NCBI RefSeq assembly: GCF_001905795.1 | Contig: NZ_LIXJ01000017.1 | Span: 62,001-126,000 of the forward strand | Length of the DNA: 64,000 nucleotides | Reading direction: 5' to 3' | DNA from: Streptomyces sp. CB01580 | Lineage (GTDB): Bacteria > Actinomycetota > Actinomycetes > Streptomycetales > Streptomycetaceae | Shown here: in pieces, positions 49,752-57,673 of the stretch | How positions within the stretch are numbered: the stretch's first letter is position 1 | Layout of the letters: each line of letters starts with the position of its first letter | Position numbers and translations under genes: made by a program | The notes under the pieces: generated by a model | What the model saw: only the letters and a program-made list of their open reading frames with translations | What the model was told of the DNA's origin: nothing | The model's database searches: none

Positions 49752-50975
49752 TCAGGCGGTCTTCCTGGTACCGCGGATCAGGCTGATCAGTACGCAGAGC
49801 GCGAGTGCGGCCACCACCGCGCTGAACGTCTCTCCGGCCGGGCGCAGGCCGGTCTTCCGGATCAGGACCCCTACGCCGATGGCGGGCACGGCGAGCATGG
49901 AGTACAGGACGGCGAAGAAGGTGGAGACCGCGGCGCCGCGGTGCTGCGGGGCACTGCGCGTGGTGATGCCGCCGATTCCGTGACCGACGGCGATTCCCGT
50001 CGCCAGTCCGTTCACCGCGGCGCCGATGAGCAGAGGCGCGAGGGTACCGGTTGCCATGGCCACCGCGATCAGGGCGGCGGCGACGATCAGTCCGACGCAT
50101 GCCACGGGCAACGCCGTGCCGGGCCGGAGGAGGCGGACCAGAAGCTGACCGAAGGCGGTGCACGCGAAGGCGATGAAGACCACGAGGCCGGTCAGCGTAT
50201 GGCTGGACTGGTTCAGCACGGTCCCCAGGAACAGGCCCGTCACGGCGGTGAGGACACCGAGAACGGCGAAACCGGCGCCTGCCGCCATGGCCGAGCGCAG
50301 GAAGTCCGACCGGATCTCGCTCGGAATGTGCAGGGGCTGGAACCGGAGGGAGAAGCCGGTCCGGTGGTCGGAGCTCTCGCCGCTCATCACGACCCCGAGC
50401 ATGCCGATGGCGGCGAGGACCAGCATGACCACCCAGGGCGTACGGAGCGGAGACCGCGCGACGTCCGCCAGGACGCCCGCCAGCAGCGTGCCGCACGCGA
50501 GGCCGCCCATGTTCGCGAACAGTGCGAGCGTGGCCGGCTTGACGCGGCTGTGCTGTCCGAGCCGTTCGGTGAGCGAGGCGGTGGCGGCACCGGTGACGAG
50601 CGCTGCGGAGAAGCCGGAGACGACCCGTGCGACGAGCATCGCCGTGACGTTCTGGGCGAGTACGAACACCAGGGCGGCGCACACGGACAGCAAGGTCGAG
50701 GCGATCAGGACGGGGCGGCGCCCCACCTGGTCGGAGAGCCGCCCGAGGGCCAGCAGTCCGACCACGACGCCGATGGCGTAGACGGCGAAGACCACCGTGA
50801 CGGTGAACGGTGTGAAGCCAAAAGCTTCTCCGTACAGCGGATAGAGAGGCGTGGGCGCCGTCGTGCCCGCCATGGTGATCCAGAAGGCGAAGGCCACGCC
50901 GAACACGGCCGGGCCGTTGCCGCGGGCCCTTGTCGTCGCGCCGGTCCGATCAGCGGGGATGGTCGATTTTTCCAC
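49752..50975 (-). CDS. MFS drug-efflux transporter
   Basis: A protein of 407 residues with about 12 hydrophobic segments. The MFS loop motif between TM2 and TM3 reads GRLSDQVGRRPVL, and the N-terminal start of TM1 includes TAPTPLYPLYGEAFGF, a pattern of drug/H+ antiporters of the Bcr/arabinose-efflux type. Paired with the downstream TetR gene, it is likely an inducible efflux pump for a small toxic compound. GTG at 50975 is preferred (GAGAGG 8 nt upstream); a longer in-frame start at 51035 would fall inside the promoter/operator zone. Confidence 0.9.
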   Translation of the reverse strand: MEKSTIPADRTGATTRARGNGPAVFGVAFAFWITMAGTTAPTPLYPLYGEAFGFTPFTVTVVFAVYAIGVVVGLLALGRLSDQVGRRPVLIASTLLSVCAALVFVLAQNVTAMLVARVVSGFSAALVTGAATASLTERLGQHSRVKPATLALFANMGGLACGTLLAGVLADVARSPLRTPWVVMLVLAAIGMLGVVMSGESSDHRTGFSLRFQPLHIPSEIRSDFLRSAMAAGAGFAVLGVLTAVTGLFLGTVLNQSSHTLTGLVVFIAFACTAFGQLLVRLLRPGTALPVACVGLIVAAALIAVAMATGTLAPLLIGAAVNGLATGIAVGHGIGGITTRSAPQHRGAAVSTFFAVLYSMLAVPAIGVGVLIRKTGLRPAGETFSAVVAALALCVLISLIRGTRKTA

Positions 50976-51037
50976 TGGAGTGACCTCTCGGGAGTGCGGT
51001 TGTGACTGGATCAGCAGAGCAGGAAGAATAGACACAC

Positions 51038-51076
51038 CGTTGCGTCTAGCTCGGAGATTAGACGAGGCGTTGCGTC
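51038..51076 (-). promoter_or_regulatory. Operator-like repeats upstream of the MFS-TetR operon
   Basis: CGTTGCGTC is repeated at 51038-51046 and 51068-51076, 30 bp (about three helical turns) apart, and the inverted repeat CGTCTA (51043-51048)/TAGACG (51059-51064) lies between. Well placed for TetR autoregulation of the divergent-facing MFS promoter. Confidence 0.5.
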
Positions 51077-51185
51077 AACTCAATGGGGTGCCGTGCGCGT
51101 GATCCCGCCGTCCGCTCGCCCCACCGGGAGGCGCCCAGCGAGCTGACGCCCCATCAGAATGGGGCGGTCGTCACCGAAGTCGCCG

Positions 51186-51225
51186 AAAAAACGTGGTGAC
51201 CGACGTCCCGGCGGCGGGCTAGGGT
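51186..51225 (+). promoter_or_regulatory. WhiB7-type promoter for the glycosyltransferase leader
   Basis: A run of six A (51186-51191) stands exactly 3 bp before a -35-like GGTGAC (51195-51200), and TAGGGT (51220-51225) is the -10 after 19 nt. An AT-rich block 3 bp upstream of -35 is the known mark of WhiB7-dependent antibiotic-inducible promoters in actinomycetes. Transcription should begin at or next to the ATG at 51233. Confidence 0.5.
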
Positions 51226-51232
51226 GCCGAGC

Positions 51233-51259
51233 ATGCACTTGTTCCAGATCTACGGCTGA
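51233..51259 (+). CDS. Leader peptide MHLFQIYG upstream of the macrolide glycosyltransferase
   Basis: An eight-residue ORF with ATG 7 nt after the putative -10, so probably read from a leaderless mRNA end. It precedes the glycosyltransferase start by 135 nt and is followed at once by segments that can form competing hairpins. Position and length fit a ribosome-stalling leader ORF like those that sense macrolides. Inference from layout only. Confidence 0.45.
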   Translation: MHLFQIYG

Positions 51260-51327
51260 CGCGGGCGGGGCAGACCCCGCTCTCGTATCGCACCCCCATG
51301 TGCCGCTCCCGCGACGGGTTTTCTTCT
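51260..51327 (+). promoter_or_regulatory. Attenuator-like competing hairpins
   Basis: GCGGGG-CAGA-CCCCGC (51265-51280) is one hairpin. CCCG-CGA-CGGG (51308-51318) followed by TTTTCTTCT forms a weak intrinsic terminator. CGCGGG (51260-51265), right after the leader stop, can pair with CCCGCG (51308-51313) and would block the terminator. A ribosome stalled on the leader could shift this balance. Confidence 0.4.
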
Positions 51328-51368
51328 CGCGGCAGTGAGCGCACGGGTTCGTGTTGCCCCTTTTCGCC

Positions 51369-51397
51369 ATGGACCTGAAATGAGTGATCTTCCATGA
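51369..51397 (+). other. Two overlapping mini-ORFs (MDLK, MSDLP) coupled to the glycosyltransferase start
   Basis: ATG 51369 reads MDLK and stops at 51381-51383, overlapping ATG 51380, which reads MSDLP and stops at 51395-51397, overlapping the ATG of the glycosyltransferase at 51394 (ATGA). No good SD precedes the main start, so re-initiation from these mini-ORFs is conceivable. May be chance. Confidence 0.25.
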
Positions 51398-52569
51398 CTC
51401 GTCGCCGTGCCCACATCGCGATGGTCGGCATTCCCGTCGTCAGTCACGTCCTGCCCAGTCTCGAGGTCATCCGCGAGTTGGTGGCCCGGGGCCATCGGGT
51501 GACCTACGCCAACGGCTCAGCGGTGGCCGACCGGATCACGGCCGCCGGCGCCGAACTGGTCCCGTGCGCCTCCACGTTGCCGGTCGCCGACAACAACTGG
51601 CCCGACGACCCCGTCGCCGTGATGGACCTCTTCCTCGGCAACGCCGTTCAGGCACTCCCCCAGCTGCGGGCCGCCTACGACCACGACCCGGCTGACCTCT
51701 ACCTGTACGACATCGGCGCCTACGCCGCACGCGCCCTCGCCGAGGCTCAGGGCCGGCCCCTGATGCAGCTGTCCCCGACCTACGTGGCCTGGGACGGCTA
51801 CGACCAGGACGTCGCGGCACACCTGTGGCGGCTGCCGGGCGCCGACGCGTACCGGACGAGGTTCGCGCGGTGGCTCGCCGAGTGCGGGGCGTCCACCACC
51901 GACGTGGACGCCTTCTCCGGCCGCCCCGCACGGACCCTCGCGCTGATCACCCGGGCGATGCAGCCGCACGCCGACCGGGTCGACACCGGCACGGTGACCT
52001 TCGTCGGACCCTGCTTCGACGCCCGTGAGAGTGAGGGAAGCTGGACCCGCCCGGCCGCGGCGGAGAACGTGCTGCTGGTCTCCCTGGGATCGGCGTTCAC
52101 CCGTCGGCCGGAGTTCTACCGCCAGTGCCTGGCGGCCTTCGGTGGCCGGCCCGGCTGGCACGTCGTCCTCCAGATCGGGAAGTACACCGATCCACGAGAA
52201 CTCGGCACCATCCCGTCCAACGTCGAGGTGCACTCCTGGGTCCCGCAGCGGGCGATCCTGGAGCAGGCGGACGCCTTCGTCACCCACGCCGGTATGGGCG
52301 GCTGCGGCGAAGGGCTGATGGCCGGTGTTCCGATGATCGCCGTCCCCCAGGCCGCCGATCAGTTCACCAACGCCGACCGCCTCGTGGAACTGGGCGTGGC
52401 CCGCCGGATCGACACCGAGGATGCCACCGCCGAGACCCTGCGGAACGCCTTGGACGGGCTCGTCGCCGACGCGGAGGTCGCCCGCCGCTCGGCGCAGCTG
52501 CGCGCCGACGCACGGGCCGAGGGCGGCACCATGCGGGCCGCCGATCTCATCGAGAACCTGCTGGACTGA
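51394..52569 (+). CDS. MGT-family (macrolide-inactivating type) glycosyltransferase
   Basis: A GT1-family glycosyltransferase of 391 residues. The C-terminal nucleotide-sugar signature is complete: VEVHSWVPQRAILEQADAFV, then HAGMGGCGEGLMAGVPMIAV and PQAADQ. The N-terminal acceptor domain starts IAMVGIPVVSHVLPSLEVI, as in the Mgt/OleI/OleD group, which adds glucose to a macrolide hydroxyl and inactivates it. It lies 9 kb from the cluster and lacks the cluster-type promoter; the WhiB7-like promoter and leader ORF suggest drug-induced intrinsic resistance instead. The start lacks a clear SD. A strong terminator follows. Confidence 0.9.
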   Translation: MTRRRAHIAMVGIPVVSHVLPSLEVIRELVARGHRVTYANGSAVADRITAAGAELVPCASTLPVADNNWPDDPVAVMDLFLGNAVQALPQLRAAYDHDPADLYLYDIGAYAARALAEAQGRPLMQLSPTYVAWDGYDQDVAAHLWRLPGADAYRTRFARWLAECGASTTDVDAFSGRPARTLALITRAMQPHADRVDTGTVTFVGPCFDARESEGSWTRPAAAENVLLVSLGSAFTRRPEFYRQCLAAFGGRPGWHVVLQIGKYTDPRELGTIPSNVEVHSWVPQRAILEQADAFVTHAGMGGCGEGLMAGVPMIAVPQAADQFTNADRLVELGVARRIDTEDATAETLRNALDGLVADAEVARRSAQLRADARAEGGTMRAADLIENLLD

Positions 52570-52603
52570 TCCCGGCCTCCGGGGGATCGCGCCAGACCGG
52601 GTG

Positions 52604-52651
52604 CGGACCGGGGGGTGGTGAAGCGGGTTCCGATTCACCACCCCCGGTCCG
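52604..52651. terminator. Strong terminator after the glycosyltransferase
   Basis: GGGGGTGGTGAA (52611-52622) pairs with TTCACCACCCCC (52634-52645). The stem extends by CGGACC/GGTCCG with one bulged G, giving about 18 bp in all. It also faces the 3' end of the DUF6009 gene. Confidence 0.85.
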
Positions 52652-52655
52652 TCGG

Positions 52656-53048
52656 CTACGGCTGCGGCTGGGGCGTCGCCGTCGCTGTCACGGTGCCCCG
52701 CTGGGAACGCGGGGTCTTCTCACCGGCCTTGTTGGGCTGGATGGTCCTCGGGTCGACGGCCTCGCCCGGGGCGCCCTGACGGTAGACGCCGTCGGGGTCG
52801 GAGTCGCGGTCGTGGGGCAGAAGGAAGAACACACGACGCCGGTAGAGGCCGCTGTCCGGGTCGGCTTCGGCGGTGGCGTCGAGTTCGACGTAGCCGATCA
52901 TCCGCCCGTCGCGGGCGTAGCGGGGTCTGCTGCGCCTGCGGGGGGTTTTGTCCAGGGCCTGGCGGACGTAGTCGAGGTGCTCGGTTTCTTCCAGCCACAC
53001 CACGTGGGCTTCGTGGGTGAGGTCGCCGTCGGTCAGTAGCGAGCTCAT
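52656..53048 (-). CDS. DUF6009-family protein of an integrated element
   Basis: A protein of 130 residues beginning MSSLLTDGDLTHEAHVVWLE, followed by LDYVRQALDKTPRRR and the conserved VFFLLPHDRDSDPDGVY and GAPGEAVDPRTI blocks. This pattern is found in actinomycete plasmid- and phage-like elements next to primase genes; the function is unknown. ATG at 53048 has GGAGAGG 8 nt upstream. It is probably the last gene of the replicon operon that starts with the primase-polymerase, with a 208-bp gap to the helicase gene in which I see nothing notable. Confidence 0.75.
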   Translation of the reverse strand: MSSLLTDGDLTHEAHVVWLEETEHLDYVRQALDKTPRRRSRPRYARDGRMIGYVELDATAEADPDSGLYRRRVFFLLPHDRDSDPDGVYRQGAPGEAVDPRTIQPNKAGEKTPRSQRGTVTATATPQPQP

Positions 53049-53256
53049 GGCCACGACCTCTCCTTCGTCCGCGTGCACCGGTCCGGGTGGTGCCTGAATT
53101 GTGTACCGCTGTTCCGCTGAGGTGTCCGGGATGTCGCCCCCGGTCGGGGGACGTGCGCCCGATGGGGCGCGTCTCCATGGTAGATGGGGTCGCGGGGCGG
53201 GTGCAGGGGTCGGCTGCGCGCCCGATGGGCAGGATGGTGGTGGGTACGGATGTCGT

Positions 53257-54816
53257 TCACTGTTCGGCTGCCAGGGCGAGGTTTGGGTAGAACTTGCGGC
53301 CGTTGGATTTGATCATGTCGGCGGGTGAGGCGAGACCGACCTCCTGACGGACCCGGGTGGCGAAGGTCCGGGTGGTCGCGGGGCGGATGCCTTCGCTCGT
53401 GGTGCACCAGGTGCTGTAGGAGGCGTAGAGCAGACCCTGCTCCACGCGGAGTTCCGGCCGTTCGGGGTCGTGGATGCAGCATTCGGTGAGGAAGCGGCCG
53501 ATGTGGTCTTCGGTGTTGGCGTAGGCGGTGGTGGCGATGCGGACCCTGTCGGGGCCGGCGAGGGTGTCGCGGGTGGCGAGGTAACGGCGGGCGCCTTCGG
53601 TGAGCCAGTGGAGGATGCCGGGGCCCTCGTCGACGACGAGTTCGACGGCCAGGTTGTCGATCTTCCGTTCGTCCGGGACGATCCGCTCGAAGGGCAGCAG
53701 ACGGATGCGGCGCCAGAAGGCGAAGCCGCCGGTGGACACCTCGGGCCTGTGGTTGCCGAGCAGCCACAGGTGGTGGGTGGGGGTGAAGGAGAAGTAGTCC
53801 TGCCGCATGCGGCGGGCCTTGATCTTGTCGCCGCCGGTGAGGAGGCGCACGCGGGCCTCGTCGAAGCGGTCGTTCGGCTTGAGCTCGCTGCAGACGATCA
53901 GGCGGCGCCCGTGGAGCTCGGTGAGCTCGGTGGAGTGCTCGGAGAAAGCGCCTCGGTCCATCAGGAAGCCGGGCGGGGCGGCATCGGCGTAGTCGCCCAG
54001 GATCTGGATCATCACGTCGAGAAGGACGGACTTGCCGTTCTTGCCCTGTCCGTGGAGAAAGGGAAGGACCTGCGCGCCGACGTCACCGGTGATGGAGTAG
54101 CCGAGCAGCAGATGCAGGAAGTCGATCATCTCCTGGCCCTCGGCGTCGTCGCCGAAGGTGTCCGCCAGGAACCGGTGCCACCGGGGGGTGGGCATGTCCC
54201 GGGGGCCGACGCTGGTGGCCCGCGAGTGGAAGTCCCGGGTGGGGTCGGGTTTGCGGAGGCGACCGGTCTTGAGGTCGACGATGCCGTCGGGCGTGCACAG
54301 GGCGTAGGGGTCGCCGTCGAGGGTGTCGGGGTCGACGGAGAGGTCCGGGGACGCCTTGGCCTGGGTCAGCAGGGCCTTCATCCCGGTGGTCGACAAGGTG
54401 CGCTTCTTGTGGAGACGCAGTTCCCTGTCGCCGAAGATGCCCCGGGGGTCCGAGTCCGGCATGTCCTCGGCCATCTCCCCCGCCGCCCACAGGGCCGCTT
54501 TCTCGCCGCCCGAACGCCTCCAGCGGTAGCCGTCCCACGAGTACCACCCCAGACCCTCCACGTGCCGGAACTGGTCGCGGTAGAGGCGCGCGAACAGCTT
54601 CGCGTTGCCCCGGTCCGTCAGCGTGCCGGGCAACTGCCCCGGCGGCGGCCAGGCTGCCGGGGACGCGATTGCTTCGGGAACGGTCTGGGCAGGCAGAGCA
54701 GCCGCGGTATGCGAGGGCATCGCGGCGGCCGGCGCGGGCTCTTCCCGGGCTTCGAGGTCGAGCATCTGCTGAGCGGCGGCAGTGGCGTCGAAGCGCGTGC
54801 TCTCGGCACTGCTCAT
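53257..54816 (-). CDS. Phage/plasmid-type primase-helicase (P4 alpha / D5 family)
   Basis: A protein of 519 residues. The N-terminal 80 residues are Ala/Pro-rich, then a D5_N-like region, then an SF3-type helicase core with the Walker A GQGKNGKSVLLDVM near residue 255, the Walker B-like RRLIVCSELKP, and the sensor region HHLWLLGNHRP. The C-terminus has a winged-helix-like tail. It should unwind DNA at the element's origin together with the overlapping upstream primase-polymerase. ATG at 54816 overlaps the stop of that gene as ATGA and follows GAAGGA. No integrase, excisionase or transfer gene is in view, so the element is partial or extends unrecognised. Confidence 0.88.
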   Translation of the reverse strand: MSSAESTRFDATAAAQQMLDLEAREEPAPAAAMPSHTAAALPAQTVPEAIASPAAWPPPGQLPGTLTDRGNAKLFARLYRDQFRHVEGLGWYSWDGYRWRRSGGEKAALWAAGEMAEDMPDSDPRGIFGDRELRLHKKRTLSTTGMKALLTQAKASPDLSVDPDTLDGDPYALCTPDGIVDLKTGRLRKPDPTRDFHSRATSVGPRDMPTPRWHRFLADTFGDDAEGQEMIDFLHLLLGYSITGDVGAQVLPFLHGQGKNGKSVLLDVMIQILGDYADAAPPGFLMDRGAFSEHSTELTELHGRRLIVCSELKPNDRFDEARVRLLTGGDKIKARRMRQDYFSFTPTHHLWLLGNHRPEVSTGGFAFWRRIRLLPFERIVPDERKIDNLAVELVVDEGPGILHWLTEGARRYLATRDTLAGPDRVRIATTAYANTEDHIGRFLTECCIHDPERPELRVEQGLLYASYSTWCTTSEGIRPATTRTFATRVRQEVGLASPADMIKSNGRKFYPNLALAAEQ

Positions 54817-55922
54817 GAACGTCCTTCGGGGTGGAGCGGTCGGGCGGCCCCGGCTGCGAGACCGTCGTGGATGATCTTCTCGTTTCGTGAACCCTGCCAG
54901 GGGCGGGCCCGGTGGGCGGCGGCCGTGAGCAGTTCCCGGACGGCGTCCTCCTGGAGGTGGCCCGCAGCGACCAGCCCCCCGGCGGTGAACGCGGCCCGGT
55001 TGAGTTTCTCGGTGAAGCCCGCACCCTCCCTCGTCGCCTCGCACCGGGCGACCTCGTCGACGAGCGGCGCCAGGATCCTGTGCGCGGCCTTCGGACGCCG
55101 TGCCCGCCGCGCGCCGGGGACGACGGGCCTCGCGAGGGGCGCAGGAGGGCGCAGGGGCGTCCGGGGCGGCTCGGGCGGTACGACGTGGCCGGTGCGGGCC
55201 AGTTCGGCCGCGAGCCAGGACGGCAGGGGCGCGGGCATCCGGGCGCTGCCCAGGGCCTCGTAGACGCCCTGGGTGGTCCGGGTCGTCGGAGCGACGATGT
55301 ACCCGCCCTCGGCCCGTACGTCGACCTGCCAGGCCAGCGCGACCTTGGGGCTGGAACCGGCCGAGGAGCGGTACCGGGTCTGCGGGTCGGGGTTCCGGTA
55401 CCAGATGTGGAGCCCGCCGGAGGGGGTCTGTACGCGCAGGGTGCTCTCGTCCTCGGCCGGGGCGGGCTGTCCCCGGAAGGCCGCGAGCAACGCCAGCGTG
55501 TCGAATCCGGAGGCCAGACCTGTGAGGTTGACGGACTCGTGGATCGGGATTCCCGGGAGCAGGCGGCTCCGGTCGGGGACCGGGGCGGAGTGGGCGTCGA
55601 CGTCGATGACGATCAGGTCGGCGGGGCCGCACGCCACCCCCACCCCGGAGCGGGGGCTGTCGGTCCACCACTTCTCGATGCGCCGGAGGTCGGTGGTCCC
55701 TGCGTGGAAGCCGTGGCAGGGACGTCCCGCGGGGAGGCAGGGGCAGGTACGGGGGTCGTGGTGCCGGTCCCTGCAGTCCGCGCAGTTCCCGGCCGGGGTC
55801 TTCCGGCCGGGGGCCAGCGGGTGGACGGGCCAGCCGTGTCCGGCGCACCAGCGGGCGACGGACATCGACGACACCTGCCGGGCAGGGGAAGCTCCGGGGC
55901 TCGTCTCACCGTGGCGCCGCAC
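54813..55922 (-). CDS. Bifunctional DNA primase/polymerase (Prim-Pol)
   Basis: A protein of 369 residues. The N-terminal Prim-Pol domain starts with ARWCAGHGWPVHPLAPGRKT, has a Cys/His cluster (CADCRDRHHDPRTCPC) that may bind zinc, the catalytic DVDAH in LIVIDVDAH, and GGLHIWYRNP. It should prime replication of the element whose iterons lie directly upstream (55954-56690). GTG at 55922 is taken because AAGGA is 7 nt upstream; ATG at 55865 is possible. Its stop overlaps the helicase start, so the two are translationally coupled. Confidence 0.88.
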   Translation of the reverse strand: MRRHGETSPGASPARQVSSMSVARWCAGHGWPVHPLAPGRKTPAGNCADCRDRHHDPRTCPCLPAGRPCHGFHAGTTDLRRIEKWWTDSPRSGVGVACGPADLIVIDVDAHSAPVPDRSRLLPGIPIHESVNLTGLASGFDTLALLAAFRGQPAPAEDESTLRVQTPSGGLHIWYRNPDPQTRYRSSAGSSPKVALAWQVDVRAEGGYIVAPTTRTTQGVYEALGSARMPAPLPSWLAAELARTGHVVPPEPPRTPLRPPAPLARPVVPGARRARRPKAAHRILAPLVDEVARCEATREGAGFTEKLNRAAFTAGGLVAAGHLQEDAVRELLTAAAHRARPWQGSRNEKIIHDGLAAGAARPLHPEGRS

Positions 55923-55953
55923 GCAGTCGTCCTTGTCCGTCCGGTCGTAAAGG

Positions 55954-56690
55954 CTTCAGTCCCTGCCTCTGACGCCGCTGGTCACATGGCCTCTCGGCCC
56001 GCCGACAGGGACTGAAGGGACTGTCATTCGGAATGAGTGTAGGCATGTCCCCCTTGCCCGTCCTGTCATCTCCCCCGCGTGCCGTTATCTGATTCTCAGT
56101 CCCTTGAGTCCCTTCGGGCGCTCCGCGGCACGCCGGAACGACCAACAAAGTCACGTTATATACCGTTTTCCTGAGCGGGCGGATGCCCCGTCAGGCGGGG
56201 CGCATCCAGGTTTTTGCGCGCTCTTGTATGCCGATTCTTGGCAAGTAGGAAAACCGGTTGGCGGCTCGGGGACTGAACGAAGGGACCAGGGACCGAACGG
56301 GGCGCGTTGGTCCCTGGCTTCGGTCCCTGCACATCTTCGCAGGTCAGAGGGGGTATGACCCCCCGATCAGGGACTGAAGGGACTCAAATCTCTAATTATG
56401 AGCCAGATACGTATTGAGTCATATGAGATACACGCGGGCGCGCATACACACATACGTAGTGAGCTTATAACTAGGGATTTGAGTCCCTTCAGTCCCTGTT
56501 TCAGGGGTGCACATCGCTCTGACCTGGGCTTTTATCAGGGACTGAAGCCCAGGGACCGAACAGGGACCAGTCACTGGGCCCGGTCCCTGGACCCTCCGTC
56601 CCTGCCGGTCCCTGGGCAGCGGGCGGACTGCTCACAGGGACTGACCCACCGTCGGCCGCCGCCGGGCCGGTTCAGTCCCTGCCGGTGCCG
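55954..56690. repeat. Iteron array (about 22 GGGAC motifs), putative replication origin
   Basis: The 780-bp gap upstream of the primase-polymerase holds about 22 copies, on both strands, of a motif built on CAGGGACTGAAG (variants AGGGACCGAA, AGGGACCAG). Many are in tight pairs 9-13 bp apart (56006-56023, 56097-56115, 56268-56294, 56306-56328, 56368-56384). The region also has an AT-rich island (56390-56480) rare in this genome. Iterons plus AT-rich DNA next to primase and helicase genes fit an origin of a plasmid-like integrated element. Confidence 0.75.
56368..56498. repeat. 36-bp inverted repeat around an AT-rich centre within the iterons
   Basis: The arms 56368-56403 and 56463-56498 match at 33 of 36 positions (first 22 perfect). 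Each arm begins with the paired iteron CAGGGACTGAAGGGACT. The arms continue into CTCTAATTATGAGC and its near complement, around a 59-nt centre with TACGTAT and CATATGAGATA. This could extrude a cruciform and is the best candidate for the melting site of the origin. Confidence 0.8.
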
Positions 56691-56704
56691 GTCCTGTCTG
56701 CGGC

Positions 56705-57121
56705 TCAGCCGCGGAGGGGCTGGTTGAAGCGCAGAAGGTTCCCCGCGGGGTCGCGGAAGGCGCAGTCGCGGACGCCGTACGGCTGGTCCATGGGCTCCTG
56801 CAGCACCTCGCCGCCGGCCCCGCTGATGCGCTCGAAGGTGGCGTCGCAGTCGTCCGTCGCGAAGATGACGCCCCTCAGCAGGCCCTTGGCCATCAGCTCC
56901 GCCATGGCCCGCCGGTCGTCGGGCGAGGCGTTCGGGTCGGCGAGGGGCGGTTCCAGGACGATGCTCACGTCCGGCTGTGAGGGCGCTCCGACGGTCACCC
57001 AGCGCATCCCTTCGAACCCGACGTCGTTGCGGACCTCGAGGCCGAGCACGTCGCGGTAGAAGGAGATCGCCTTGTCATGGTCGTCGACGGCGATGAAACT
57101 TTGCGAAAGTCTGATATCCAT
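56705..57121 (-). CDS. VOC (glyoxalase/bleomycin resistance) superfamily protein
   Basis: A protein of 138 residues with two paired beta-alpha-beta-beta-beta units: QSFIAVDDHDKAISFYRDVL at the start and GVIFATDDCDATFERI, then QPYGVRDCAFRDPAGN at the end. The metal-site Glu typical of the C-terminal half is replaced by Asn-Leu-Leu-Arg-Phe, as in many non-enzymatic or unknown VOC proteins. It begins 10 bp after the AraC-type regulator on the same strand and is probably its co-transcribed target. A closely related but internally deleted copy lies at 57674-57880. Confidence 0.88.
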   Translation of the reverse strand: MDIRLSQSFIAVDDHDKAISFYRDVLGLEVRNDVGFEGMRWVTVGAPSQPDVSIVLEPPLADPNASPDDRRAMAELMAKGLLRGVIFATDDCDATFERISGAGGEVLQEPMDQPYGVRDCAFRDPAGNLLRFNQPLRG

Positions 57122-57131
57122 GCCGCTCACG

Positions 57132-57578
57132 CTACGGCCGTGAGGCAGGGCCCGCTTCTCCGTTGCGGACCGTCTGCCCGTTCCGTACCGGCCGCGTGTG
57201 GAGCTTGGCCATGCATGCAGGAATGGCGGCGCCGTGCTCGTGGCTCCGGGCCCGGTAGGCACTCGGGCTCTCGCCGACCAGCTCGGTGAAGCGCGAGCTG
57301 AACGACCCCAGCGATGTACAGCCGACCGCGAAGCAGACCTCGGTCACCGTGAGGTCGCCGCGCCGCAGGAGTGCCTTGGCCCGCTCGATACGACGGGTCA
57401 TCAGGTAGCTGTACGGCGTCTCGCCGAAAGCGGCGCTGAAGCTCCGGGAGAAGTGCCCCGGCGACATCAGGGCGCCCCGCGCCAGCGTCGGGACGTCGAG
57501 CGGCTCGGCGTAGTCGCGGTCCATCCGGTCGCGGGCCCGCCGCAGCCGGACGAGATCGTCGAGGTCCTGCCGTTTCAC
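57132..57578 (-). CDS. AraC-family regulator (DNA-binding domain only)
   Basis: A protein of 148 residues that is essentially just the two helix-turn-helix units: DVPTLARGALMSPGHFSRSF and TVTEVCFAVGCTSLGSFSSRF, with the linker RRIERAKALLRRGD. It lacks the sensor domain of classical AraC, as in the small SoxS/Rob-like type. GTG at 57578 is used because the sequence upstream (to 57599) is not family-like. It is divergent from the truncated VOC copy (57674) and just upstream of the intact VOC gene, so it probably controls VOC genes. Confidence 0.88.
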   Translation of the reverse strand: MKRQDLDDLVRLRRARDRMDRDYAEPLDVPTLARGALMSPGHFSRSFSAAFGETPYSYLMTRRIERAKALLRRGDLTVTEVCFAVGCTSLGSFSSRFTELVGESPSAYRARSHEHGAAIPACMAKLHTRPVRNGQTVRNGEAGPASRP

Positions 57579-57673
57579 CCGAGCAGTTTCGCACAGCACT
57601 CACTCATGGCTGGTCGGATCTCGATCAGGAATGGAGAAGCGTCGGTCGAGGGGCCCTCCCTAGCCTGACCTCC

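Noticed and set aside
51219..51226. CTAGGGTG before the glycosyltransferase leader as a sixth cluster activator box
   Set aside because: Only one copy, wrong core (TAGGGT), and placed as a -10 box; no TANNNT follows at the required distance.
51394..52569. Glycosyltransferase as the sugar-tailoring enzyme of the macrolactam
   Set aside because: It lies 9 kb outside the last cluster promoter, is of the macrolide-inactivating subgroup, has a WhiB7-like promoter, and no deoxysugar genes are present.
52125..53039. Plus-strand frame overlapping the glycosyltransferase and DUF6009 genes
   Set aside because: It overlaps two well-supported genes and crosses a strong terminator; the translation is Arg/Gly-rich without a domain.
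55954..56690. Possible CRISPR array at the GGGAC repeats
   Set aside because: Repeats are short, on both strands and irregularly spaced, which fits iterons and not CRISPR.
52656..57000. tRNA gene or att site as the integration point of the replicon fragment
   Set aside because: I could not find a tRNA cloverleaf or a matching pair of direct repeats in this interval; the element's ends are not resolved.
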